The position numbers and the translations under genes were made by a program. From positions 1-21,004 of the forward strand of contig DKOX01000033.1 of NCBI GenBank assembly GCA_002470925.1: DNA of 21,004 bases, given 5' to 3'. Positions 1 through 7,387 of the stretch are shown piece after piece. The stretch is from Opitutia bacterium UBA7350. GTDB taxonomy: Bacteria; Verrucomicrobiota; Verrucomicrobiia; Opitutales; Coraliomargaritaceae. The notes under the pieces are model-generated. The model did not search any database. It worked only from the letters and a program-made list of their open reading frames with translations, and was not told where the DNA came from. Within the stretch, counting starts at the first letter, position 1, and each line of letters opens with the position of its first letter.

Positions 1-24
1 CAAAATTGCTTTCGTCTCGGTCAT
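1..24 (-). CDS. ftsA: Cell division protein FtsA, first 8 codons only
   Basis: Reading the minus strand from position 24, an ATG opens a frame beginning MTETKAIL that leaves the window at position 1. Its ATG overlaps the TGA stop of ftsQ in an ATGA junction, the same kind of junction seen several times in this cluster. In the conserved dcw order, ftsA (the actin-like membrane tether of FtsZ) follows ftsQ. The identity therefore rests on gene order and on the start overlap, not on protein motifs, because only eight residues are visible. No strong Shine-Dalgarno sequence is seen upstream, which fits translation coupled to ftsQ. Confidence 0.6.
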
Positions 25-989
25 GGTAAGTTTCCAGAGGTGCCCAAAAGTTTATCGCGCCCGCTTTTAAATTTTACCGCAGCAGCGTTGTTGAGGGAAA
101 GATCCACCCGTTCGAGGGAGTCACGGAGCCCCCGTGCGACCTCGCGAATGTGCCGCAGACGGTCCAGTTGAAGCCGGAAATCAAGATTCGCACTGAATAT
201 CAGGCGGACTGTTGATTCCCCCTCCTTGCTCAACAATTCAATGACTTCACCCGGCAAGCCCGCTTCGCCACGGTAGTGCTCCAGGGAGACCACCTTCCAG
301 GTCTGGTATTCCTCCGGGAAATTCAAGCGGCAGGTGTCCAGTAAATCCGTAACGGTTTCGATGCCACGCAAGGGTTTGTAAGTTCCATTCGGATACAGAA
401 AGGGCCCCAAATAAGGCAGGGAACGTATCACCGAAGCGTCCTGATCCAAACCTTCAAAAATCTCCCCCGTCCGCGAGACCAAGCGCAGTTCCTTCGATCC
501 CGTACCGCTCTCGATGACCATACGCATGACCGGTTGGTGCTCCACCAAAGTAATACGCAGGGTGTCCGGTAATTCCCGCTGCACCACCGCGGAAGCAACC
601 TGTTGATACGATTCCAGTTTCGCTTTTATCGCGTAAATATCGACATCGATCAAACGGGTGCCCGCCGGCACATGGATGATGCGTGCCAAGCGCGCTTCGC
701 TAAGGACCCCATTGGTCTTGTAGCGAATCTCTGCCAGCGGCTTGGAATCGACCAGAGCCCCGGCTTTGCCATCCTCCTTCAACTGCGCACCCACCCAAAG
801 CGCCAGGCCTCCAATCAGGGCGATGTAAACAATGCCCACTACGGCGCGTTTCAGATATAGTAAAACCTGCCTGCGCTGAACGGTGCGGCTTTTTACCCCG
901 TGCGCTTGGTTGGTCTGTTTGCGCAGGGCGTGCCAACTGTGGTCGCCGCGCGCGCTACTTTCCCCCCAGTCTCTGCGTCGACCCTTCAC
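21..989 (-). CDS. ftsQ: Cell division protein FtsQ/DivIB
   Basis: This is a 322-residue bitopic membrane protein of the divisome. FtsQ links early and late division proteins and, in well-studied bacteria, forms a complex with FtsL and FtsB in the periplasm. The sequence shows a basic cytoplasmic tail of about 48 residues, one membrane segment (about 49-67), then a POTRA-like domain (about 85-151, from AEIRY to ITLVEHQPV) and a beta-rich FtsQ domain. The start is GTG at 989, chosen because it overlaps the ddl stop as GTGA and has a GGTGAGG Shine-Dalgarno sequence four bases upstream. Overall similarity is low, as is usual for FtsQ, so the call rests on architecture plus position between ddl and ftsA. 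The C-terminus overlaps the ftsA start by four bases. Confidence 0.88.
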   Translation of the reverse strand: MKGRRRDWGESSARGDHSWHALRKQTNQAHGVKSRTVQRRQVLLYLKRAVVGIVYIALIGGLALWVGAQLKEDGKAGALVDSKPLAEIRYKTNGVLSEARLARIIHVPAGTRLIDVDIYAIKAKLESYQQVASAVVQRELPDTLRITLVEHQPVMRMVIESGTGSKELRLVSRTGEIFEGLDQDASVIRSLPYLGPFLYPNGTYKPLRGIETVTDLLDTCRLNFPEEYQTWKVVSLEHYRGEAGLPGEVIELLSKEGESTVRLIFSANLDFRLQLDRLRHIREVARGLRDSLERVDLSLNNAAAVKFKSGRDKLLGTSGNLP

Positions 990-1936
990 GATTCCTCACC
1001 CCCGATTCTTCCGGTGGCATAACGCTCGCAGCCTCCGCGAACCAGCGCCAGTGCGAGTCTTTCAAAATCAAGCCCCTCGCTAGCGGCGCTTTTTGGCAGG
1101 AGACTCGATGCCGTCAAGCCCGGCAGGGTGTTCACCTCCAGGAAATACGGCTTCCCTTCTTCCAGGAGAAAATCAATCCGCGCGAAATCACGGCACGCAC
1201 ATGCCTCGAAGAGTGCCTCGGCTGCCGCTTTGATTTCAGACGCAATATTGGTTTCGAGGGAAGCGGGACTGCGGTATTCCGTATCACCGGAGGTATATTT
1301 GGCGCGGTAGTCATAAACGCCGCTTTTGCTGATGACCTCGACAATCCCCATCGCCTTGCCATCCAAAAGACCCACCGTGAGTTCGCGACCCCGGATGCGC
1401 CGCTCGACCAACCATTCACCCGCGTGAATCTGTGAGAGCGCCACGCCCAATGCCGAACGGTTTTCCGCAAAATGTAATCCCACGCTACTGCCCTGGTTGG
1501 CGGGCTTCACCACAAGCGAACTGCCCAAAGTCTCGATCACGGCGTCGGCCAGCGGGTTCTTACCACCCTCAAAATGAATCGCCCCGGGCGTCGCAATCCC
1601 CAAATCCCCTGCAATCACCTTGGTGCGGTCCTTCGCCATACACAGACGGCTCGCTTCGGCACCACTGCCACAATAAGCCACCCCCGCCGTTTCCAAAAGA
1701 GCCTGCAATGTTCCGTCTTCGCCAAAACTACCATGTAGCGCCGGGAATACCAGCGCCGTCCGCAAGTCCAGACCGTTAGGCAACACCGCCGCCTCCAGCA
1801 AAACGGTTTCAACGCAAAAATGCGCCTCCAGTGCCTTAGCGAGGGCCGGCCCGCTTTGCAACGAAACCTCCCGCTCCGCGCCCACCCCACCGTAAAGCAC
1901 CACGATGCGCTCAGGTTGCGCCTGAGCCCTACCCAT
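986..1936 (-). CDS. ddl: D-alanine--D-alanine ligase
   Basis: This 316-residue cytoplasmic ATP-grasp enzyme joins two D-alanines to make the dipeptide that MurF adds to the precursor. Recognisable family motifs are GGVGAEREVS near the N-terminus (E21 matches the substrate-binding glutamate of E. coli DdlB), HGSFGEDG (68-75), KPANQGSSVGL (144-154), the YDYRAKY loop (208-214) and the metal-binding EVNTLPGLT (267-275). Length is normal for the family. An in-frame extension reaches 2092, but the N-terminal fold begins just after the ATG at 1936, which has an AGGGGG ribosome-binding site five bases upstream, so 1936 is preferred. It overlaps the end of murC-murB by 8 bp and the ftsQ start by 4 bp, consistent with coupled translation. 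Confidence 0.95.
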   Translation of the reverse strand: MGRAQAQPERIVVLYGGVGAEREVSLQSGPALAKALEAHFCVETVLLEAAVLPNGLDLRTALVFPALHGSFGEDGTLQALLETAGVAYCGSGAEASRLCMAKDRTKVIAGDLGIATPGAIHFEGGKNPLADAVIETLGSSLVVKPANQGSSVGLHFAENRSALGVALSQIHAGEWLVERRIRGRELTVGLLDGKAMGIVEVISKSGVYDYRAKYTSGDTEYRSPASLETNIASEIKAAAEALFEACACRDFARIDFLLEEGKPYFLEVNTLPGLTASSLLPKSAASEGLDFERLALALVRGGCERYATGRIGGEES

Positions 1937-4157
1937 GATCGCCCCCTTTCGTATTGTCCGGTTCACCAAGCACCTTCCTCCAATCCTGCCCGAGGAGCAG
2001 GACCTCCGGTTCCAAAACCTTGCCCGAACCGCGATACACTGCCGCCCGCACCTGCCGCACCAGCTCAATAATATCCGCCGCCGTGGCCGCACCCTTGTTT
2101 ACAATAAAGTTGCCGTGCACCTCCGAGACCTCCGCATCACCCACCCGCAGCCCTTTTAAACCATGTGTGTCGATTAACTTCCCGGCGTAGTCCCCCTCGG
2201 GGTTCTTGAAGATACAGCCCGCGCTCGGTTCGCGGGGCTGGCTCGCCTTCCGCACCGAAGCATAACTGTCCATCCGTTCGCGAATCGCCACCCCACTTTC
2301 TTTTTCGGGACTGCACAGAATTGCCCCCAGTGCAATGCCACCGCAAATCTCCTCAACCTTCCGGTAGCCAAAATGAAAGGCCTCCTTTGGCAAATCCCGC
2401 ACCCGTCCATCTGCTTCCAATAACTGCACCCGCTCCACTACATCAAAAATCCAATTCCCCATCGCGCCCGCGTTCATACGCAAGGAGCCACCCACCGAAC
2501 CCGGGATCCCTTCCAAAAATTCAAAGCCCGCCAAGCCCGCTTTTGCCGCTTGCCCGCAAACCTCCTTCAAGCGCACCCCCGCGCCCACCCAAAGACGCCC
2601 GTCATCCAAGAGGCGGCTTTCCCGCCATAACCCCCGGTTGAAACGTAAAACCAGACCCGCAAATCCCTCATCCGGAACAACGATATTTGAGCCCCGCCCC
2701 AGAGAAAAGACCGGCTGCTCAAATAGTTCCGCTCCCCGCAACAGGGCACGCAAATCGCTCATATTTTCCGGCTCGGCATAAAAGGCCGCCGCGCCACCGA
2801 CCCGCATGGTGGTCTTGCTCGCGAGCGCTTCTCCCGTTCTCAAGGTGCAGGATCCCGAAACCCGCCGTTTCATATAATCCATCCACGCCGCGGCAGGCTC
2901 AAATCCCGCACGTACCTGCGCTACAAAAGCCGCCGCAAATTGATTGATGTCGCCCGCTCCCACAAAAGCCAGCGTCAGGGGTTCCTCCGCCAATGCCAGC
3001 GCCAACTTTTCCATCCCGCGAAGGTTCATCGTCAATACCGTCGGCGCAGTCAGCCCAAAAGCCATCGTGAAATTGAGCATCTCACCCCCCGCGCGCTCCG
3101 TTTCGTGCGCTGCGTAAACCGGCAACAGGAAGACCTGATCCGCCGCACCGAGGACCCGTGCAAATGCATCCTTGAATTGCCGTGTTCGCGAATAACGGTG
3201 CGCCTGAAAAACCACCACCAAACGACGGTCGGGCTCCACCTCCCGCAAATGCTCCACCAGCGCTTCGATTTCGGTCGGGTGATGCGCGTAGTCCTCGTAA
3301 ACCGCGAGCAATACATCGCGATGCAGACAGGTCTGTCGGCGCGCCATTCCGGGGAATGCCTTCCTTGAAGCCGGTTCGAGGGGCCCTGTATTCAAATATT
3401 CCAGGGCGGCTTTTGCGGCGGCGGCATTGGCGACGTTCATTCCACGTCCCTCCACCGACCAGGTTTGACAGTGAAGATCCGGTGCCACCAAGAGGGAGTC
3501 CCGCAAGTCCTCCGGGATCAAAACGCAGCTACGGGTGCGCTCCAGCAATGCCTTGAATGCCGATTCCAGAGATTTTTCGTCAGGGTAATAGTCCGCATGA
3601 TCCCAATCCAGATTCAGCACCAGGGTGGCCTCCGGATAAAACGCCGCGATGGTGCCATCACTCTCATCCACCTCCGCAACCAACCACTCGTGGCCACCAC
3701 ATCGAAACGGCGGATGCGCTTCATTCGCAAAAAATCCACCGAGAATGAAATCCGCTTCGATCCCGTGCTCGATCAGGCCATGCGCAATGAGGCCGGTGGT
3801 GGAAGTCTTTCCGTGACTGCCCACCACTGCCAACAAACGGCGACCCTGCGCAACCTTCGCCAGCAATTCTCCCCGCCGCAGGACCTCCAGCCCCGATTTC
3901 TCAGCCGCTTGTAAGAGGGGGTGATCACCCGCCAGCGCACTGGAATATACCAGCACATCAAAGCTGCCAACTTCCTCACTAAAAAGAAAATCACGCACTT
4001 CCACTCCCGCGGACTCCAACATTTCCCGCACCTCCGTCCGGAGGTAATCGTCATGCCCACAAACCTCACAACCTGTCGCCGCAAGCCAAGCTGCCAGTGG
4101 TGCCATTCCCATCCCGCCCACCCCGGCGAAACAGTAACGTTGCCCCTTAAGCTCCAT
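1929..4157 (-). CDS. murC-murB: MurC-MurB fusion (UDP-MurNAc--L-alanine ligase / UDP-GlcNAc-enolpyruvate reductase)
   Basis: One 742-residue frame carries two cytoplasmic enzymes of UDP-MurNAc-peptide synthesis. Residues 1 to about 418 are MurC: GVGGMGM (12-18), the ATP loop GSHGKTST (113-120), EVDESDGT (162-169), NLDWDHADYY (182-191), DYAHHPTE (289-296) and FQAHRYSRT (317-325). Residues from about 430 are MurB: TMRVGG (450-455), GRGSNIV (487-493), EGIPGSVGGSLRMNAGA (549-565), SAGCIFKNP (645-653) and a C-terminal EPEV (716-719). MurB makes UDP-MurNAc and MurC adds L-alanine, so consecutive steps are linked. The MurC half is short: only about 100 residues separate DHADYY from DYAHHP, roughly 50 fewer than I expect. 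Cys648 replaces the usual proton-donor serine of MurB. The start at 4157 has a perfect GAGGAGG site, and overlaps murG by 11 bp. Confidence 0.95.
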   Translation of the reverse strand: MELKGQRYCFAGVGGMGMAPLAAWLAATGCEVCGHDDYLRTEVREMLESAGVEVRDFLFSEEVGSFDVLVYSSALAGDHPLLQAAEKSGLEVLRRGELLAKVAQGRRLLAVVGSHGKTSTTGLIAHGLIEHGIEADFILGGFFANEAHPPFRCGGHEWLVAEVDESDGTIAAFYPEATLVLNLDWDHADYYPDEKSLESAFKALLERTRSCVLIPEDLRDSLLVAPDLHCQTWSVEGRGMNVANAAAAKAALEYLNTGPLEPASRKAFPGMARRQTCLHRDVLLAVYEDYAHHPTEIEALVEHLREVEPDRRLVVVFQAHRYSRTRQFKDAFARVLGAADQVFLLPVYAAHETERAGGEMLNFTMAFGLTAPTVLTMNLRGMEKLALALAEEPLTLAFVGAGDINQFAAAFVAQVRAGFEPAAAWMDYMKRRVSGSCTLRTGEALASKTTMRVGGAAAFYAEPENMSDLRALLRGAELFEQPVFSLGRGSNIVVPDEGFAGLVLRFNRGLWRESRLLDDGRLWVGAGVRLKEVCGQAAKAGLAGFEFLEGIPGSVGGSLRMNAGAMGNWIFDVVERVQLLEADGRVRDLPKEAFHFGYRKVEEICGGIALGAILCSPEKESGVAIRERMDSYASVRKASQPREPSAGCIFKNPEGDYAGKLIDTHGLKGLRVGDAEVSEVHGNFIVNKGAATAADIIELVRQVRAAVYRGSGKVLEPEVLLLGQDWRKVLGEPDNTKGGDHG

Positions 4158-5271
4158 CGGATCCTCCTCTTTCGATCGTTTGCCCACCCGTCGTCAGGGT
4201 CAGCAAATCCTCCGCGATCATCGCGGCGGCGTTAGTGGGGTCGAGTCCTTTCAGCGCGACTTCCATCCGCCCCAACTCCGCTTCGTCAAAAATCAAATCC
4301 TGCACCTGCTCCCGCAAACTCCCAAGCTCGGTTTGCAGCAGCATACGCCCCGCGCCCGCTTGTACATGCGCCGCGGCATTGGCAGTCTGATGATCATCCA
4401 CCGCGTGGGGGTATGGAATTAAAATCGACGGCCGGCCGCAGGCCGCCAGTTCCGCGAGACTGCCCGCACCCGCTCGGGAAACAACCAGATCGGCGGCTGA
4501 TAACAACACCCCCATGCGGTCCGAAAATTCCACCCGTATAAAATGACCGCTCCTGCCATCGCGACTCGGATGCTGCCGGTGCAGCGCGTCCGCTTGTTTT
4601 AATCCACTCACGCAATAAATCGATATGCCCGCTTCCGCCAATCCTTCAAAATTTTTCTCCGCCCATTCATTCAAGGCACGGGCCCCCTGACTGCCGCCGA
4701 TCACAAGCAATAATTTACCACCGCTTTCAAGCCCGAGGGTAGCGCGGGCACTCGCCTTTGGGAGCGCTGCAATTTCCCGCCGAACCGGATAACCCAGTTC
4801 CCGAAGACATTGCGGCGCCACGCCCGGCAATTTCAATCCTGCCGGCAGGTAAACCCGCTTCGCATAGGGCGCAAACAAACGCGTCACCCGACCCGGCGCG
4901 CAATTCGCCTCGTGCATCGCGATCGGTATTCCCAGGATTCGCGCCGCCAAAGCGGGCCCCGCTGAAAGAAAGCCGCCAAATAGAAAGACTGCCTCCGGCG
5001 CCTCACGACGCAGCAGGCGAAGCGCCGACACCATGCCATGAAACAACTGCATACATGCCCGCAGACGCTGCATCCACCCACCTGCAATCCCTTGACCGGG
5101 AATCGCGACAAAATTGAGATCCTGATATTTCTTGGTGAGTGCTGAATCCACCGCCTTTTGGCTCACCAATAGCAAACAACGGTGACCGCCTTCCATTAAG
5201 GCTTCGGCAAGCGCAATACCGGGCGCGAGATGACCGCCGGTTCCCCCGCAGGCTATGACGATGGTGCTCAT
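4147..5271 (-). CDS. murG: MurG, lipid II synthase (N-acetylglucosaminyl transferase)
   Basis: This 374-residue GT-B glycosyltransferase at the inner face of the cytoplasmic membrane transfers GlcNAc from UDP-GlcNAc to lipid I, giving lipid II. Diagnostic motifs are GGTGGHLAPG (9-18), HEANCAPGRVTR (120-131), GYPVRREI (160-167, the family's GNPVR with Tyr for Asn), IGGSQGARALN (191-201) and the nucleotide-sugar site running from SRAGAGSLAEL (265-275) to IPYPHAVDDHQTANA (285-299). The start at 5271 is chosen because its ATG overlaps the ftsW stop (ATGA) and the glycine-rich loop begins eight residues later. A longer in-frame ATG at 5412 would run deep into ftsW. There is no good ribosome-binding site, so translation is probably coupled to ftsW. 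Confidence 0.96.
   Translation of the reverse strand: MSTIVIACGGTGGHLAPGIALAEALMEGGHRCLLLVSQKAVDSALTKKYQDLNFVAIPGQGIAGGWMQRLRACMQLFHGMVSALRLLRREAPEAVFLFGGFLSAGPALAARILGIPIAMHEANCAPGRVTRLFAPYAKRVYLPAGLKLPGVAPQCLRELGYPVRREIAALPKASARATLGLESGGKLLLVIGGSQGARALNEWAEKNFEGLAEAGISIYCVSGLKQADALHRQHPSRDGRSGHFIRVEFSDRMGVLLSAADLVVSRAGAGSLAELAACGRPSILIPYPHAVDDHQTANAAAHVQAGAGRMLLQTELGSLREQVQDLIFDEAELGRMEVALKGLDPTNAAAMIAEDLLTLTTGGQTIERGGSDGA
4163..4169 (-). promoter_or_regulatory. Shine-Dalgarno site of murC-murB
   Basis: The minus strand reads GAGGAGG five bases before the ATG at 4157. It fixes this start over the in-frame ATG at 4187. It is the strongest ribosome-binding site in the cluster and lies inside the last codons of murG, so the fusion can be initiated independently as well as by coupling. 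Confidence 0.85.
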
Positions 5272-6410
5272 AAATCGCGCTTGGGTTGAAGGGTTGAAAA
5301 TTCCCAGGTTCGAAAACCATTTAAAATGATCCCCGTCAGGACGAACATAAAGACCAGATTGGAACCGCCGTAAGAAATGAACGGAAGGGAAATACCCTTG
5401 GTGGGCAGGCATCCCGTCACCACGCCAATATTAATCAAGGCCTGAAGGGTGATGAATAACAAAGCCCCCATCATGAGAAGGTATTGATACAACCCCGGCG
5501 CGCGCTTGAGTTGCATGATCCCTACGAAAAAGAGCGTCATAAAAAGTACCACTACCCCCGCCGTAAAAAAGAATCCCAATTCCTCACCAATGATGGAAAA
5601 AATAAAATCGGTGTGCGCTTCCGGAAGAAAAGACATCTGTTGCCGCCCCTCGCCGAGGCCTACCCCTTGTAAGCCCCCGGCACCAAAAGCCAAAATACCC
5701 TGCCACAACTGGTAGGCGCTGTCACTGCGGTTGCCCTCTACATCGAGGAACGAGGTAATGCGCGCCATCCGCACCGGATCGTTGTAAACCAGCACCGCAA
5801 AACCCGTTAGTGCCAGGACCGCCGCGGGTATTAAAAACTTTAAACGCATCCCCGCCAGAAAAAGCAAGATGCCACCCACCGCTCCGCAAAGGAAGGTCGT
5901 CCCAAAGTCGGGCTCCAGAATGATCAGTCCGCAAAAAACCCCAACAATGCCACAGGGAATTGCAAAGCCCCGTAGAAACTGATCGAAATAACGCTTGTTG
6001 TTCGAAAGGTAATGAGCGAGCGCAAAAAGCAGCCCAAGTTTTCCGATTTCTGAAACCTGTAATCGCATCGGACCAAAATCAATCCAGCGCTGCGCCCCGT
6101 TTACCGTCACTCCAATCCCCGGAATCAAGACTGCCACCAAGGAGAGCAGGGCAGCCCCCGCAAGAACATAGGACAAGGGACGCAGGGCTTCGAGATTGAT
6201 CAGCATTACAAATGCGCCTGCAAAACTTGCAATCACCAACCAGATGAGCTGCTTCCGCAAGAGCAGGGCGGGGTCATCGTGAATGGCTTGTGAGGCACTG
6301 AAAAGTGCGACCAGACCCAGAAAGGTCAGGGTAATCACCACAAGGCATATAAATACCCCTGCCGGCGGTAAACGTAGAGGTGCGCTGCGTCCGGCGGAAT
6401 GCTGTGCCAT
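5268..6410 (-). CDS. ftsW: FtsW, septal lipid II polymerase (SEDS family)
   Basis: This 380-residue polytopic membrane protein has about ten hydrophobic segments and belongs to the SEDS glycosyltransferases. FtsW polymerises lipid II at the division site in partnership with FtsI. Family signatures are NGAQRWIDFG (104-113), a QVSE-K motif (118-124; usually QPSE), GGLQGVGLGEG (245-255), LPEAHTDFIFSIIGEELG (262-279) and the C-terminal GISLPFISYGGS (339-350). Asp268 in HTDF matches the aspartate shown to be essential in other FtsW/RodA proteins. FtsW is preferred over RodA because the gene sits in the dcw cluster directly before murG. A 37-bp gap separates it from the upstream LysM gene; only a weak AGGG lies before the ATG. 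Confidence 0.95.
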   Translation of the reverse strand: MAQHSAGRSAPLRLPPAGVFICLVVITLTFLGLVALFSASQAIHDDPALLLRKQLIWLVIASFAGAFVMLINLEALRPLSYVLAGAALLSLVAVLIPGIGVTVNGAQRWIDFGPMRLQVSEIGKLGLLFALAHYLSNNKRYFDQFLRGFAIPCGIVGVFCGLIILEPDFGTTFLCGAVGGILLFLAGMRLKFLIPAAVLALTGFAVLVYNDPVRMARITSFLDVEGNRSDSAYQLWQGILAFGAGGLQGVGLGEGRQQMSFLPEAHTDFIFSIIGEELGFFFTAGVVVLFMTLFFVGIMQLKRAPGLYQYLLMMGALLFITLQALINIGVVTGCLPTKGISLPFISYGGSNLVFMFVLTGIILNGFRTWEFSTLQPKRDL

Positions 6411-6447
6411 GCCCTACTGGATCGTCTGATTAAAAACGCTCAAGACC

Positions 6448-7332
6448 TCAGGGGTTTCCGTCGCGAACAATCGGCACTTCAGGCGTTTGCTCAAACAAGG
6501 TATTCGTGTCGATATTTTGCTCCGTCGCAGGTTCAATGACCGGTTGACTCGGCACTTCCTGCAACTCCACCACCGGTTCAACCGGTGCCGGAGCAGGCGG
6601 TTGCACCGGTGCAGGGACTGGATCTGCGGGTGCAATCACCGGAGTAATAGTTTGCGGTGCGGCGGTCTCACTGACCGGGATGAGGAGTTCTTCGCCTACT
6701 CGAATCAAGTCGGATGTTTTATTATTGGCGGCCTTGATGGCGTTGACGCTAGTACCATAGCGCTGCGCAATGCGGCTGAGACTATCGCCTGCCACGACCT
6801 CGTAGCTGGTGGTTTCAGCATTGTATCCGCTGGGCTGATACACATCTGCAGTGATAGTCCTTACCTCAGCAACGGTGCTCTGAACCGGAATGCGAAGCTC
6901 ACGTCCAACCGACAAAATATCATTTTCGCCCATCCCATTGGCATTCAACAAATCGCGGAGGCTCAGTTGGAATTTTTTCGCAATCGCCCACATGCTGTCA
7001 CCAGCCTGCACGGTATAAGTATCAAAGGCGTCCCCGGTGATGATAACCGCCGGCTGCGGATCGGCATCCACATACACCTCGGTGGGTCGCTGCGGTTCGG
7101 CGCGCAGGCTGTCGTCAAAGGGGGTTGCATTGAAGGCAGGGTCGATGCCGAAGTCCTCGCCCTTCTCGGGAATGACCTCATCGAGACTTTGGGCCTTCTT
7201 CAAACCGGCCACACCCCCCTGTTCATAGCGGGTGGGCGGTTGCGTTGAGCTACACCCCGGTTGAACGATCAGGATGGCGATAAGGCCCAAGTGCAGGCCG
7301 AGGACAACTCCGAATAGTTTGGATAATTTCAT
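6448..7332 (-). CDS. Envelope protein with two LysM domains, probable lipoprotein
   Basis: This 294-residue exported protein carries two peptidoglycan-binding LysM domains, at about 105-149 (from YTVQAGDSMWAIAKKF to RELRIPV) and 176-220 (from YEVVAGDSLSRIAQRY to EELLIPV). The N-terminus has a basic start (MKLSK), a hydrophobic core (7-23) and Cys27 in QPGCSS, suggesting a lipoprotein, although QPGC is a poor lipobox. Residues 226-294 form a proline- and valine-rich, low-complexity tail. No hydrolase or M23 peptidase domain is visible. It lies between murD and ftsW, where the standard dcw order has no gene, and is spaced 55 bp and 37 bp from them. A role in binding septal wall or recruiting wall enzymes is an inference from domain and position. 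No Shine-Dalgarno sequence is obvious. Confidence 0.85.
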   Translation of the reverse strand: MKLSKLFGVVLGLHLGLIAILIVQPGCSSTQPPTRYEQGGVAGLKKAQSLDEVIPEKGEDFGIDPAFNATPFDDSLRAEPQRPTEVYVDADPQPAVIITGDAFDTYTVQAGDSMWAIAKKFQLSLRDLLNANGMGENDILSVGRELRIPVQSTVAEVRTITADVYQPSGYNAETTSYEVVAGDSLSRIAQRYGTSVNAIKAANNKTSDLIRVGEELLIPVSETAAPQTITPVIAPADPVPAPVQPPAPAPVEPVVELQEVPSQPVIEPATEQNIDTNTLFEQTPEVPIVRDGNP

Positions 7333-7387
7333 AATAAATAGCGTAACTTTTGCGTTAATGACTTCATTATTCCAGTGGCAGGCGTGC

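Noticed and set aside
1937..2092. 52-codon N-terminal extension of ddl
   Set aside because: It overlaps the MurB C-terminus and is arginine- and cysteine-rich. The family N-terminus and a good ribosome-binding site support the start at 1936.
2929..4157. Mpl (murein peptide ligase) instead of MurC for the N-terminal half of the fusion
   Set aside because: The GVGGMGM and GSHGKTST loops, the fusion with MurB, the place in the dcw cluster and the absence of any other murC in the cluster favour MurC. Mpl normally has a different N-terminal motif and lies outside dcw.
6487..7248. 253-codon plus-strand frame over the LysM gene
   Set aside because: The minus-strand frame contains two clear LysM domains and a signal sequence. 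The plus-strand product has no motif and is rich in arginine, histidine and cysteine, typical of an antisense shadow.
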